Source: Ideonella_A sakaiensis_A (GTDB taxonomy: Bacteria; Pseudomonadota; Gammaproteobacteria; Burkholderiales; Burkholderiaceae_C). Taken from it: a DNA stretch of 64,000 bases. Positions 44,138-52,182 of this stretch are shown piece by piece (the first letter of the stretch is position 1; every line of letters begins with the position of its first letter). The translations under genes and the position numbers were made by a program. The notes under the pieces are model-generated. The model was not told the origin of the DNA and searched no databases. It saw only the letters and a program-made list of their open reading frames with translations. The DNA is taken from positions 1,612,001 through 1,676,000 of the forward strand of contig NZ_CP182947.1 in the NCBI RefSeq assembly GCF_048320135.1, given 5' to 3'.

Positions 44138-45082
44138 TCAGTCGGGGGCGCGCAGCGTCTCGACGGTCACGGTGATCTGCACCTGTTTGCGGGACGGCAG
44201 CAGATCGAGCTGGGTCGTCAGCCGGGGATCGAAAAAGTCCTTCAGCATCGGCGGGCGCGCCGAGTTGAACAGCGCATCGAAGTCCTCGATCAGCGATGAA
44301 CTACCTGCAAATGCCAGTTCCTCCGGGTGTGCGACGGCCTGCACGATGCACGGGATGCGCGTCACACCTGCGCGGCGCAGCGCATAGGCGCGGTGATAAC
44401 CGTTATTGAGCACGAGGCGGCCGCCGAACCGTACGACATTCAGGTGCGGCACGCCGAAACCGACCGGAATTGTCACGCCACCTCGCGCCGGGCCATCCGA
44501 TGTGATCACGGAGCGCGCGATCTCCTCGTCGAGCAGCCGGGCGTGGAAGGCGCGAAGGTCCGCCAGTTCCGACTGGAAGACGAACTTGCCTTCAGCCACC
44601 TGCAAGGCCCGCAACGCAGGCGGCTGCATCGACCTCGGAAAGCAGATCTCGAATACCGCCTCGTCGCGCGACGTCGTCTCGCCAAGCGCGCGCTCAAAGC
44701 TCGCTGCATGCGCCAGCGAGACATGCTGCTGGCACACCACCAGGCGGTCGAGTTCGACGAGGCCGAAGCCGACCGGAAGGCGCGAAAAGGCGTGCCCGGC
44801 GCCGACGTCGGCAGTGATCTCGCCGATCCGGCTCGCCAGGCTCGCTGGCAGCGCCTCGATCACCGCGCCATCGGCAGCGCCGGCCTCGGTCTGCTCCAGC
44901 TCCCGGTACCGAGCCGCGGCAGCCCGCCACTGGTCAATCAACGCGGCCTCGTCGGCTGCGCCGCCTGCCGTGCGCTGGGTGACGCGCGCGACAAACCCGG
45001 TCAGTGGCGACACGCCGAGCAGATGTATCTCCGGTTGGGGCGACCCGTGTGTCGGATCACTGAGTCTTGCGGCAGTCGGCAT
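44138..45082 (-). CDS. ParB/Srx-like protein of unknown function, paralog B of a tandem pair
   Basis: A 314-residue soluble protein, well over half identical by eye to paralog A across the last 150 residues. Shared motifs are EIHLLGVSPLTGF, VELDRLVVCQQHVSL, KFVFQSELADLRAFHARLL, GGRLVLNNGYHRAYALR followed by RIPCIVQ, and RKQVQITVTVETLRAPD. It is upstream of paralog A by about 106 bp on the same strand, so the two may form one transcript. It is divergent from the second microcin-like peptide gene. The ATG at 45082 lacks a ribosome site; a GTG at 45124 is in frame. Candidate roles are peptide maturation, immunity or regulation; none is shown. Confidence 0.7.
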   Translation of the reverse strand: MPTAARLSDPTHGSPQPEIHLLGVSPLTGFVARVTQRTAGGAADEAALIDQWRAAAARYRELEQTEAGAADGAVIEALPASLASRIGEITADVGAGHAFSRLPVGFGLVELDRLVVCQQHVSLAHAASFERALGETTSRDEAVFEICFPRSMQPPALRALQVAEGKFVFQSELADLRAFHARLLDEEIARSVITSDGPARGGVTIPVGFGVPHLNVVRFGGRLVLNNGYHRAYALRRAGVTRIPCIVQAVAHPEELAFAGSSSLIEDFDALFNSARPPMLKDFFDPRLTTQLDLLPSRKQVQITVTVETLRAPD

Positions 45083-45163
45083 GTGTTTTTGGTCCGGATG
45101 GTGCGTAGCGGGTGGATTGGACACCAGCAATTGGCGACATCGGTCCCACCGCCAAGGTCGCAT

Positions 45164-45298
45164 TCACTAAGCGGGAGACATGTGTATCGAAACGTGTCAT
45201 TTCGCACGAAAATTTTCCCATTTTCCTACGGCACAAATGGTTGCATTTCGCTTAACCTTGCCCCGCCCGGGCCGGCGTGCGCCCATTACCAGAAGGAG
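45164..45298 (+). promoter_or_regulatory. AT-rich control region before peptide gene 2
   Basis: This stretch between the divergent paralog B and peptide gene 2 is visibly richer in A and T (about 45170-45255) than the surrounding DNA, with runs such as GAAAATTTTCCCATTTTCC. It ends in an AGAAGGAG ribosome site at 45291-45298. I could not assign a convincing sigma-70 promoter, but base composition and position mark it as the control region for the peptide/exporter genes and perhaps for the B-A pair. Confidence 0.45.
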
Positions 45299-45306
45299 TC
45301 CATCCC

Positions 45307-45540
45307 ATGCGTGTTCTGACACTTGAGGAAGTCGATGCGGTATCGGGGGCGAAGTTTTCGTTCTCCTTTTCAAAGAAATACCAGATGAAGTCTTCCACCA
45401 GCAGCGGCAGCGGCAGTGGTGGCAGCAAGACCAAGACGTCGGTCAAGAAGTCATGCAAGATCAAGCTGAAGAGCGACACGCCGGTCGATCCGACGCCGTT
45501 CCTCGCTGCATGCGGCTGCGGCACGCCGATGATCAGCTGA
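45307..45540 (+). CDS. Microcin-like precursor peptide 2, double-glycine-type leader
   Basis: A 77-residue precursor. The leader MRVLTLEEVDAVSGA matches that of peptide 1 and colicin V, with Gly-Ala at the cleavage site. The 62-residue core is cationic (11 Lys, 2 Asp). It has an aromatic FSFSFSKKY start, a Ser/Gly linker (SSTSSGSGSGGS), a lysine-rich middle, and three Cys near its end (one in VKKSCKI, two in AACGCG). The core is unlike peptide 1. AGAAGGAG stands eight bases before the ATG. It precedes the exporter genes on the same strand across a hairpin, so export by that system is likely. Confidence 0.75.
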   Translation: MRVLTLEEVDAVSGAKFSFSFSKKYQMKSSTSSGSGSGGSKTKTSVKKSCKIKLKSDTPVDPTPFLAACGCGTPMIS

Positions 45541-45553
45541 TTCGTCTGCCAAT

Positions 45554-45581
45554 GGGTCCCCGGCGCGACCTGCGGGGACCC
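45554..45581 (+). terminator. Attenuator-like hairpin between peptide 2 and the exporter genes
   Basis: GGGTCCCC pairs perfectly with GGGGACCC across a 12-base loop, 13 bp after the peptide stop. There is no T-run, so it should stall or partly terminate rather than end transcription, or protect the peptide mRNA from decay. This would let the peptide be made in excess of the exporter from one transcript. Confidence 0.5.
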
Positions 45582-45720
45582 CCTTGCCGCAGTGACGCCC
45601 TGACGTGACAGCGGCAGGGCCACTGGTTCAGTCCATTTCCGCACCCCGGTCGCGCCGCCTGCGCAAATCAAAAGCTGTGACGGCTCGAGAATGCTTCCCG
45701 CGCACCGATAGTATCTGCAC

Positions 45721-45792
45721 ATGAAGGATTCCCGACCGCAGCCGACCTCCCGAACCGCCCCCGCGGTGGCCGGCGGCTGCTCAGCGCAGTGA
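45721..45792 (+). CDS. Possible 23-residue leader ORF coupled to the exporter gene
   Basis: ATG at 45721 opens 23 codons rich in Pro, Arg, Ser and Ala. The TGA overlaps the GTG start of the membrane-fusion gene (GTGA at 45789-45792). The membrane-fusion gene lacks its own ribosome site, so coupling through this mini-frame would explain its translation. The mini-frame itself has no strong ribosome site, so the case is weak. Confidence 0.25.
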   Translation: MKDSRPQPTSRTAPAVAGGCSAQ

Positions 45793-47213
45793 ACGATCCG
45801 CACCGCGATGCGGCCATCGACGAGCGGTTTCGAGCTTCAGCCGATCCGCAACCCGGGCCACCGGTCGCCGGGAACAACACCAACGTGCCGTCACTCGCGG
45901 CCGATACACCGCCGCCGGCCCCTCTGACCGAACGGGACGCGCCCGACCAGCCGCTGTTCCGCCTCGAAGCCCTCGAAGCACGGCGTACGCAGTACCTGGG
46001 GCCGGTACTGTTGCTGCCGCATCGCTCGCACACGCTGTTTGCGCTGCTGGCGCTTGCCGCGGTCGCCGGTCTGTTCGCCCTGCTCTTTTTCGGCGAGTAC
46101 ACGCGCAAGGCGCAATTGAATGGCTGGCTGGTGCCCGAGCGCGGTCTCGTGCAGGTCTATGCGCCGCAGGGCGGTGTCATCACGAAGCTGGAAGTTTCCG
46201 AAGGCGCGACGGTGCGCGAGGGCGACCCGCTGTTCGTGATCTCGGCCGAGCGTCGCAGCACGGCGATCGGCGGCGGCACCGAAGCCGAGATCGCCCGCCT
46301 GCTCGGGCTGCGGCGCGACAGCCTGGAAAGCGAACTGCAGCAGCAGCAGCAATTGCTCGCGCAGCAACGGGCGGGCCTCGCACGCCGGCTGGCGGCGATC
46401 CGCAACGAAATCTCCCAGTTCGACAGCGAGATCGCGGTGCAGGAGGCGCGCCGTGACCTGGCGATCACCGCGACCGAGCGGATGCGCGGGCTGCAGCGGC
46501 AGGGATTTGCCTCGCAGATGCAGTTGCAGAAGGAGGAGGAAAACGAACTCGACCAGCGCGCCCGACTGCGTGCGCTGCAGCGCACGCGCGCCGAGCGTCA
46601 GCGCGAACTGGCCGCGCTGCAGGCCGAATACGACGACCTGCCGCTGCGCGCCAAGTCGCAGGCCTCCGCGGTCGAGCGCAGCATCTCCGAACTGGAACAG
46701 GAAGCGGCGGTCTCCGAGTCGCGGCGCACCGTCGTCGTCACCGCACCGCAAAGCGGCACGGTGACGGCATTGCTGGCCAACATCGGCGCCAATGCGAGCA
46801 CCGCAACGCCGCTGGCGAGCATCGTTCCGGAGGGTTCGAAGCTCGAGGCCCACCTGTATACGCCGAGCCGCTCGATCGGCTTCATCCAGCCTGGCCAGCA
46901 GGTGCTGCTGCGCTATCAGGCCTTTCCATATCAGAAGTTCGGCCACCACACCGGCACCGTCGTCGCGGTCTCGACCTCCGCGTTGTCGCCATCCGAATTG
47001 CCGGTTCAGCAGGCCGGGCTGACGAGCCTGGTCGGTACCGGCGAACCGGTCTACCGCATCACGGTCGCGATCGACCAGCAGCAGATCGTGGCTTACGGTG
47101 AGCCGCGCGCGCTGCAACCGGGCATGCAGCTGCAGTCGGACATATTGCTCGAACGCCGCAAGCTGTACGAGTGGCTGCTCGAGCCGCTGTACACGCTGAC
47201 AGGAAAATTGTGA
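45789..47213 (+). CDS. HlyD-family membrane-fusion protein of a CvaA-type peptide exporter
   Basis: A 474-residue adaptor. A cytoplasmic N-terminal 75 residues, one membrane helix (about 78-100), then a biotinyl-lipoyl half (VQVYAPQGGVITKLEVSEGATVREGDPLFVIS), a long coiled coil (about 155-300, rich in Gln, Arg and Glu), the second lipoyl half (VVVTAPQSGTVTALLANIGA) and a beta-barrel follow. This is the plan of colicin V CvaA and links the ABC transporter to a TolC-type channel, which is not in the window. The stop overlaps the transporter start (TGATG). Confidence 0.88.
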   Translation: MNDPHRDAAIDERFRASADPQPGPPVAGNNTNVPSLAADTPPPAPLTERDAPDQPLFRLEALEARRTQYLGPVLLLPHRSHTLFALLALAAVAGLFALLFFGEYTRKAQLNGWLVPERGLVQVYAPQGGVITKLEVSEGATVREGDPLFVISAERRSTAIGGGTEAEIARLLGLRRDSLESELQQQQQLLAQQRAGLARRLAAIRNEISQFDSEIAVQEARRDLAITATERMRGLQRQGFASQMQLQKEEENELDQRARLRALQRTRAERQRELAALQAEYDDLPLRAKSQASAVERSISELEQEAAVSESRRTVVVTAPQSGTVTALLANIGANASTATPLASIVPEGSKLEAHLYTPSRSIGFIQPGQQVLLRYQAFPYQKFGHHTGTVVAVSTSALSPSELPVQQAGLTSLVGTGEPVYRITVAIDQQQIVAYGEPRALQPGMQLQSDILLERRKLYEWLLEPLYTLTGKL

Positions 47214-49432
47214 TGAGCGAACTGCTCGGCAGGGTCAATTTCGGTTTCGGATCGCGGCTGCCGGTGGTGCTGCAGACCGAAGCCTCCGAATGCGGATTGG
47301 CATGCATGGCGATGATCAGCGGCTTTCATCGCGGCAATGCCGATCTCGCGTCGCTGAGGCGCAGCTTCGGGCTTTCGATCAAGGGCGTGCGGCTGTCGGA
47401 CCTGACGCGGATTGCCGATCTGATGGGATTCGCAACGCGCCCGTTGCGCCTCGAACTCGACGAGCTCGACCAGCTGCAACTGCCGTGCATCCTGCACTGG
47501 GATCTGAACCACTTCGTCGTGCTGCGCGAGGTGCACCTGAACGACATCGTGATCCACGACCCGGCGATCGGCGTGCGCCGCATTCCGATGCGCGCGGTTT
47601 CCGAGCACTTCTCGGGCGTCGCGCTCGAACTGACGCCAACCCATACCTTCAGGCCGAAGGCCGCACCGCCGCGCCTGCGGCTGATCGACGCGATCGGTCC
47701 GATCGTCGGATTGCGCAGCGCCCTCGGCAAGTTGTTCGCAATGGCGCTTGCGCTCGAAGCCTTCTTCCTGCTGCAGCCGTTCTTCATCCAGCTGGTGGTC
47801 GACAACGCCCTGGTCAGCGCCGACCGCGATCTGCTGCTGACGCTGGCGATCGCGTTCGCCTTCCTGATGTTGTTGCAGGTCTCGTTCACGGCAATGCGCG
47901 GCTGGATGGTGATGGTGCTGGGCGCATCGCTGAAGGTGCAGGGCAGCGGCAGCCTGTTCACCCACCTGCAGAAGTTGCCGTCGGCTTTTTTCGAGGCGAG
48001 GCACCTTGGCGACATCGTCTCGCGCTTCGGTTCGATGGAGACGATCCAGCGCGCGCTGACGCTCAGTCTCGTCGAGGCGCTGCTCGACGGCCTGTTCGCG
48101 ATCGCCACGCTGGCGATCATGTACCTGCTGAGCCCGATGCTCGCGACGATGGTGCTTCTCGCGGCGGTGCTCTACGGGCTGATCCGCTGGGCCTTCTACA
48201 CGCCGCTTCGCGAGGCCTCGCTCGAGACCATCGTCTGGGACGCTCGCGCCGACTCGCACTTTCTGGAAAGCATGCGTGCAATCCGCACGATCAAATTGAT
48301 GGTCGGCCAGAATTCCCGGCGCGCACAGTGGCTGAACCTGCTCGTCGAGACCGTCAACCGCGACCTTGTGGCGCAAAAGCTGCGCCTGTTGTTCCGCGCA
48401 GCCAACGGGCTGCTGATCGGCAGCCTGATGATTCTGGTCGTCTGGCGCGCATCCGTGCTGGTGCTCGACAACGTCTTCTCGGTGGGCATGATGCTCGCCT
48501 TCCTTGCCTACCAGGGCCAATTCGTATCCCGGATCAGCGCGCTGATCGATACCGTGGTCGACCTGCGGATGCTGCGCTTGCACAGCGAGCGGCTGGCCGA
48601 CATCGTGCTGACGCCACCGGAAGATACGAGCGCACGCCGTGACGCATCCACGCTCGAGCCATCGATCGAATTGCGCGGCCTGCGATTCCGCTACGGCGAG
48701 CAGGAGCCGTGGGTGCTCGACGGCATCGATCTCAGGATCGAGCCGCAGGAGTCGGTGGCCATCGTCGGCGCGTCGGGTTGCGGCAAGACCACGCTGCTGA
48801 AGATCCTGTCGAGTCTGCTGCAACCGACCTCGGGCGAGGTCCTGATCGGCGGCGAGCCGTTGACCCACATCGGCGCCGATGCCTATCGATCGATCATCGG
48901 CGTCGTGATGCAGGACGACCAGTTGCTCGCCGGATCGATCGCCGACAACATCTGCTTCTTCTCCGATCGGCCCGACCGCGAGCGCATCATCGCCTGTGCC
49001 CGGATGGCCGCGATCGATGGCGACATCAGGGCGATGCCAATGGGTTACGAGACGCTGATCGGCGACATGGGATCGTCGGTGTCCGGCGGGCAGAAGCAGC
49101 GCATCCTGCTCGCGCGGGCGCTGTATCTGCAGCCGCGAATCCTGCTGCTCGACGAGGCGACGAGCCATCTCGACGTGGCGCTGGAGCGCCAGGTCAACGA
49201 GGCCTTGTCGCAGATGCCGATCACGCGGATCGTCATCGCACATCGGCCGGAGACGATCCGTTCGGCCGAACGGATCATCACCCTCGAAAACGGCCGCATC
49301 GTCGGTGACAGCCGCCGCAGCCCCGCCGACGAGCCAGGGCCGCAACGCCTCGAAGGCCAGGCGATGGCCGCGCTGGCGCCGATATCCGTTGACGGCGACG
49401 GCGGGCCGGGCTGGCAGGACACCCAGCCCTGA
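47213..49432 (+). CDS. Peptidase-containing (C39) ABC exporter, CvaB-type
   Basis: A 739-residue bacteriocin-type exporter. Residues 15-135 are a C39 cysteine protease with an intact active site: Gln and Cys in LQTEASECGLACMAM, His in HWDLNHFVVL, Asp in VIHDPAIG. It should therefore cut double-glycine leaders. Membrane helices span about 155-430. The ATPase follows, with Walker A GASGCGKTT, signature SGGQKQRILLAR, Walker B ILLLDEATSHLD and switch His in IVIAHRPETIR. With the upstream adaptor and the two leader peptides it makes a complete colicin-V-type export set except for TolC. It ends 24 bp from the convergent minE stop. Confidence 0.92.
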   Translation: MSELLGRVNFGFGSRLPVVLQTEASECGLACMAMISGFHRGNADLASLRRSFGLSIKGVRLSDLTRIADLMGFATRPLRLELDELDQLQLPCILHWDLNHFVVLREVHLNDIVIHDPAIGVRRIPMRAVSEHFSGVALELTPTHTFRPKAAPPRLRLIDAIGPIVGLRSALGKLFAMALALEAFFLLQPFFIQLVVDNALVSADRDLLLTLAIAFAFLMLLQVSFTAMRGWMVMVLGASLKVQGSGSLFTHLQKLPSAFFEARHLGDIVSRFGSMETIQRALTLSLVEALLDGLFAIATLAIMYLLSPMLATMVLLAAVLYGLIRWAFYTPLREASLETIVWDARADSHFLESMRAIRTIKLMVGQNSRRAQWLNLLVETVNRDLVAQKLRLLFRAANGLLIGSLMILVVWRASVLVLDNVFSVGMMLAFLAYQGQFVSRISALIDTVVDLRMLRLHSERLADIVLTPPEDTSARRDASTLEPSIELRGLRFRYGEQEPWVLDGIDLRIEPQESVAIVGASGCGKTTLLKILSSLLQPTSGEVLIGGEPLTHIGADAYRSIIGVVMQDDQLLAGSIADNICFFSDRPDRERIIACARMAAIDGDIRAMPMGYETLIGDMGSSVSGGQKQRILLARALYLQPRILLLDEATSHLDVALERQVNEALSQMPITRIVIAHRPETIRSAERIITLENGRIVGDSRRSPADEPGPQRLEGQAMAALAPISVDGDGGPGWQDTQP

Positions 49433-49456
49433 TGCCGGCGCCGGCGGCAGCCCGCC

Positions 49457-49723
49457 TCAGCGGTTGCCGGGGTCCGGCAGCTCGATCTTCACCTCGAGCA
49501 CCTCGAGGTCGTCCTGGCGCTCCAGGCTGACCTTGATGTCTTCGGCGTTGACCGCGACATATTTCGAGATCACCGCAACCAGTTCGCGCTGCAGCGCCGG
49601 CAGATAGTCGGGCTGGCCAGCGCGCGAACCGCTGCGCTCGTGCGCGAGGATGATCTGCAGCCGATCCTTCGCGATACTGGCCGACTTCTTCTTCTCACCA
49701 AGCAGGAATGAAAGCAGCGACAT
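49457..49723 (-). CDS. minE: Cell division topological specificity factor MinE
   Basis: An 88-residue protein of normal MinE length. The N-terminal amphipathic region and anti-MinCD helix (KDRLQIILAHERSG) and the C-terminal dimer domain (QRELVAVISKYVAVNAEDIKVSLERQDDLEVLEVKIELP) are clear. It drives MinD off the membrane and sets up pole-to-pole oscillation. Last gene of the minCDE operon, 4 bp after minD. Confidence 0.96.
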   Translation of the reverse strand: MSLLSFLLGEKKKSASIAKDRLQIILAHERSGSRAGQPDYLPALQRELVAVISKYVAVNAEDIKVSLERQDDLEVLEVKIELPDPGNR

Positions 49724-49727
49724 CCGC

Positions 49728-50543
49728 TTACCTCCCGCCGAACATGCGCTTGAAGAAGCCGGTCCTGACTGGCTCCGTAAAACGCATCGGCTTGTCTTCG
49801 CCGAGAAAACGCGAGACGACGTCCTTGTAGGCCTCGGACACGTCGGTGCCGTCCTGGTGGATCGCCGGCACGCCGTGGTTCGACGCCTGCAGCACCGTTT
49901 CCGACTCCGGAATCACGCCGATCAGCGGTATGCGCAGGATTTCCTGGATGTCCGACAGCGACAGCATGTGCCCGTCCTCGACCCGGCCCGGGTTGTAGCG
50001 GGTGATCAGCAGGTGCTCCTTGATCGGCTCCTCGCGGTTGATCGCACGGCGCGTCTTCGACGCCAGCATGCCGAGGATGCGGTCCGAGTCGCGCACGCTG
50101 GAGACTTCCGGATTCGTCACGACCAGTGCCTCGTCGGCGAAATGCATCGCCAGCAACGCGCCCGATTCGATGCCGGCCGGCGAGTCGCAGACGATATATT
50201 CGAAATCCATTGCCGCCAGGTCGTTCAGCACCTTCTCGACACCGTCCTTGGTCAACGCATCCTTGTCGCGCGTCTGCGAGGCCGGCAGCACGTACAGCTT
50301 GTCGACCTGCTTGTCCTTGATCAGCGTCTGGTTCAGGTTCGCTTCGCCATTGATCACGTTGATCAGATCGTAGACGACCCGCCGCTCGCAACCCATGATC
50401 AGGTCGAGGTTGCGCAGGCCGACATCGAAATCGATGACCGCGGTTTTTGCACCGCGCAGCGCCAGGCCGGATGCAAAACTGGCGCTGGTCGTGGTCTTGC
50501 CGACCCCTCCCTTGCCGGAAGTCACGACGATGATTCGAGCCAT
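49728..50543 (-). CDS. minD: Septum site-determining ATPase MinD
   Basis: A 271-residue ATPase. The deviant Walker A GKGGVGKTTTSASFA is near the start, switch regions FDVGLRNLDLIMG and VCDSPAGIE follow, and the C-terminal amphipathic membrane-binding helix is GFFKRMFGGR. It binds the membrane with ATP and carries MinC. 80 bp downstream of minC. Confidence 0.97.
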   Translation of the reverse strand: MARIIVVTSGKGGVGKTTTSASFASGLALRGAKTAVIDFDVGLRNLDLIMGCERRVVYDLINVINGEANLNQTLIKDKQVDKLYVLPASQTRDKDALTKDGVEKVLNDLAAMDFEYIVCDSPAGIESGALLAMHFADEALVVTNPEVSSVRDSDRILGMLASKTRRAINREEPIKEHLLITRYNPGRVEDGHMLSLSDIQEILRIPLIGVIPESETVLQASNHGVPAIHQDGTDVSEAYKDVVSRFLGEDKPMRFTEPVRTGFFKRMFGGR

Positions 50544-50623
50544 CTAGATAAGTCCTTTCAAAAATTGCGCAGCGTGCAGCCGCTCCGAGCGCCGCTGCCG
50601 ACAGGCAAAGGCGAAGTCGGCGC

Positions 50624-51394
50624 TCACAGTTTCATTGCCTCGATGACCAGCTTGTCGTCGACGAGCCGGATCAGCGCCGGCTTGCCGCGCACCTCGGCGG
50701 GCAGCGGGTTCTCGGCGGTGCGGTAGGTACCCGCGATCGAGATCAGTTCGGCCTCGAGGCAGGTGGCATAGATTCGTGCATCGACATTGCCGCGCGCGCC
50801 GGCAATCGCCTTGCCGCGCAGCGGCGCATAGACGTGGATGCTGCCGTCGGCGATCAGTTCGGCGCCGAAATTGACGACCGACAACACGACCAGATCGCCG
50901 CCCTTCGCATAAACCTGCTGGCCCGAGCGCAGCGGCCGGTCGACGACCAGCGCCGGCACCGGCGTCGGCACTTCCTTGATCACCTCGCGGACGACCTCGC
51001 GGGCCGGCTCACGGCTGGCCGCCGGACGCGCCGCGGGACGACCGGATTCGGGCGCCACCGCTTCGGCGGAAGATTCGACGAGCCCGGCTTCCTGTGCCGC
51101 CTGATGCTGGGCCGCGCTGCCGCCGCGCACCGCGACCGGGTTCATCCGGTGCTCGCGAAGCAGCTCGATCAGCGCGGAAAAATCGATTTCAGGCGTGTCG
51201 ACATCGCGCACCGCCGCGAGATCGATCAATACCGGATCGTGGCTGAAGAACTGCGGGGTATCGCCCAGGCGGCCTTGCAACGCGGAGCGCAATTCATCGA
51301 GGTCGGCGGTCTTCAGCACCAGCGCGACCAGCGACAGGCTTGCACTCTTGAAGTCAAAGATCGGCGGGGCACTCCCCTTGGGGGCAAGGGCCAT
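50624..51394 (-). CDS. minC: Septum site-determining protein MinC
   Basis: A 256-residue division inhibitor. The N-terminal FtsZ-targeting domain (about 1-105), a charged linker rich in Glu, Arg and Ala, and the C-terminal beta-helix domain (GGDLVVLSVVNFGAELIADGSIHVYAPLRGKAIAGARG) are all visible. It prevents FtsZ ring formation near the poles. First gene of minCDE. Confidence 0.95.
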   Translation of the reverse strand: MALAPKGSAPPIFDFKSASLSLVALVLKTADLDELRSALQGRLGDTPQFFSHDPVLIDLAAVRDVDTPEIDFSALIELLREHRMNPVAVRGGSAAQHQAAQEAGLVESSAEAVAPESGRPAARPAASREPAREVVREVIKEVPTPVPALVVDRPLRSGQQVYAKGGDLVVLSVVNFGAELIADGSIHVYAPLRGKAIAGARGNVDARIYATCLEAELISIAGTYRTAENPLPAEVRGKPALIRLVDDKLVIEAMKL

Positions 51395-51482
51395 GAGACG
51401 CTTCAGCGGTGAAAAGACGGATTCTACGTGGCCGCCCCGGCCGCGATCGTCGCGGCCCGGGCAAAAGCGGCGCAGCGCAGCG

Positions 51483-51953
51483 TCAGTTCAGCACCTCGAT
51501 CAGCTCGACCTCGAACTGCAGCGTCGCATTCGGCGGGATCAGGCCGTTGCCGGCACCGCGCTCGCCGTAGGCGATCGCCGCCGGGCAGGTCAGCTTCGCC
51601 TTGCCACCCGGCTTCATCTTCTGCACGCCTTCGGTCCAGCACGGGATCACGCGGTTCAGCGGAAACTCCGCTGGCTGCCCGCGTTTGTGCGAACTGTCGA
51701 ATTCCTTGCCGTCGAGCAGCGTGCCGCGGTAATGGACCTTGACCCGGTCCGTTGCGGTCGGGCTCTTGCCGGCGCCTTCCTTCAGGCTTTGATAAACCAG
51801 ACCACTGCTGGTGGTGACCGGCGCGTTGGCCTGCGCAGCGGCCGCGATCGCGATCAGGCTGCCGAGCAGCAGCGCACCGCGCCACGCGGACCAGCTGCTG
51901 GCGCGGACGAACGGTGTCGGGATGGCGGCGGATTGAAGGCGCAAAAATGTCAT
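51483..51953 (-). CDS. FKBP-type peptidyl-prolyl isomerase, exported
   Basis: A 156-residue protein. A Sec signal (about residues 1-43, ending AAAAQANA) is followed by one FKBP domain: VKVHYRGTLLDGKEFDSSHKRGQPAEFPL, then VIPCWTEGVQKM and IPPNATLQFEVELIEV. It would catalyse proline cis-trans isomerisation in the periplasm, like FkpA but without its dimerisation arm. The long Arg/Ser-containing start before the hydrophobic core may mean the true start lies a few codons later. Divergent from the GAF-like gene. Confidence 0.9.
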   Translation of the reverse strand: MTFLRLQSAAIPTPFVRASSWSAWRGALLLGSLIAIAAAAQANAPVTTSSGLVYQSLKEGAGKSPTATDRVKVHYRGTLLDGKEFDSSHKRGQPAEFPLNRVIPCWTEGVQKMKPGGKAKLTCPAAIAYGERGAGNGLIPPNATLQFEVELIEVLN

Positions 51954-52182
51954 CGTCGGCAGTCTGAAGAGGAATCGGGGCCGCGATCATGCCCGAATGC
52001 ACCGGCCTCGCCAAGCGCGCCGCCAGCGGCGGCACTGCTAGAGTGCGGCTGTTGTCGCCGCGCCAGGAGTACCCATCAATACCGATCCAACGTCCGCTGC
52101 CCGCGCCGGCCAGCAGCCACCCGCCGACCAATCAGCGACAGGCTTCAGCCTTGCGATCGAGCAGGAACACATCGCCCGGGCA

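Noticed and set aside
43084..45082. The tandem paralogs as a plasmid-type ParB partition system
   Set aside because: No ParA partner, no helix-turn-helix domain and no parS-like repeats nearby; only the short core motif resembles ParB.
47213..49432. The exporter as a toxin-type HlyB transporter with an inactive protease-like domain
   Set aside because: The catalytic Cys, His and Asp of the C39 domain are all present, so it is a leader-cleaving type.
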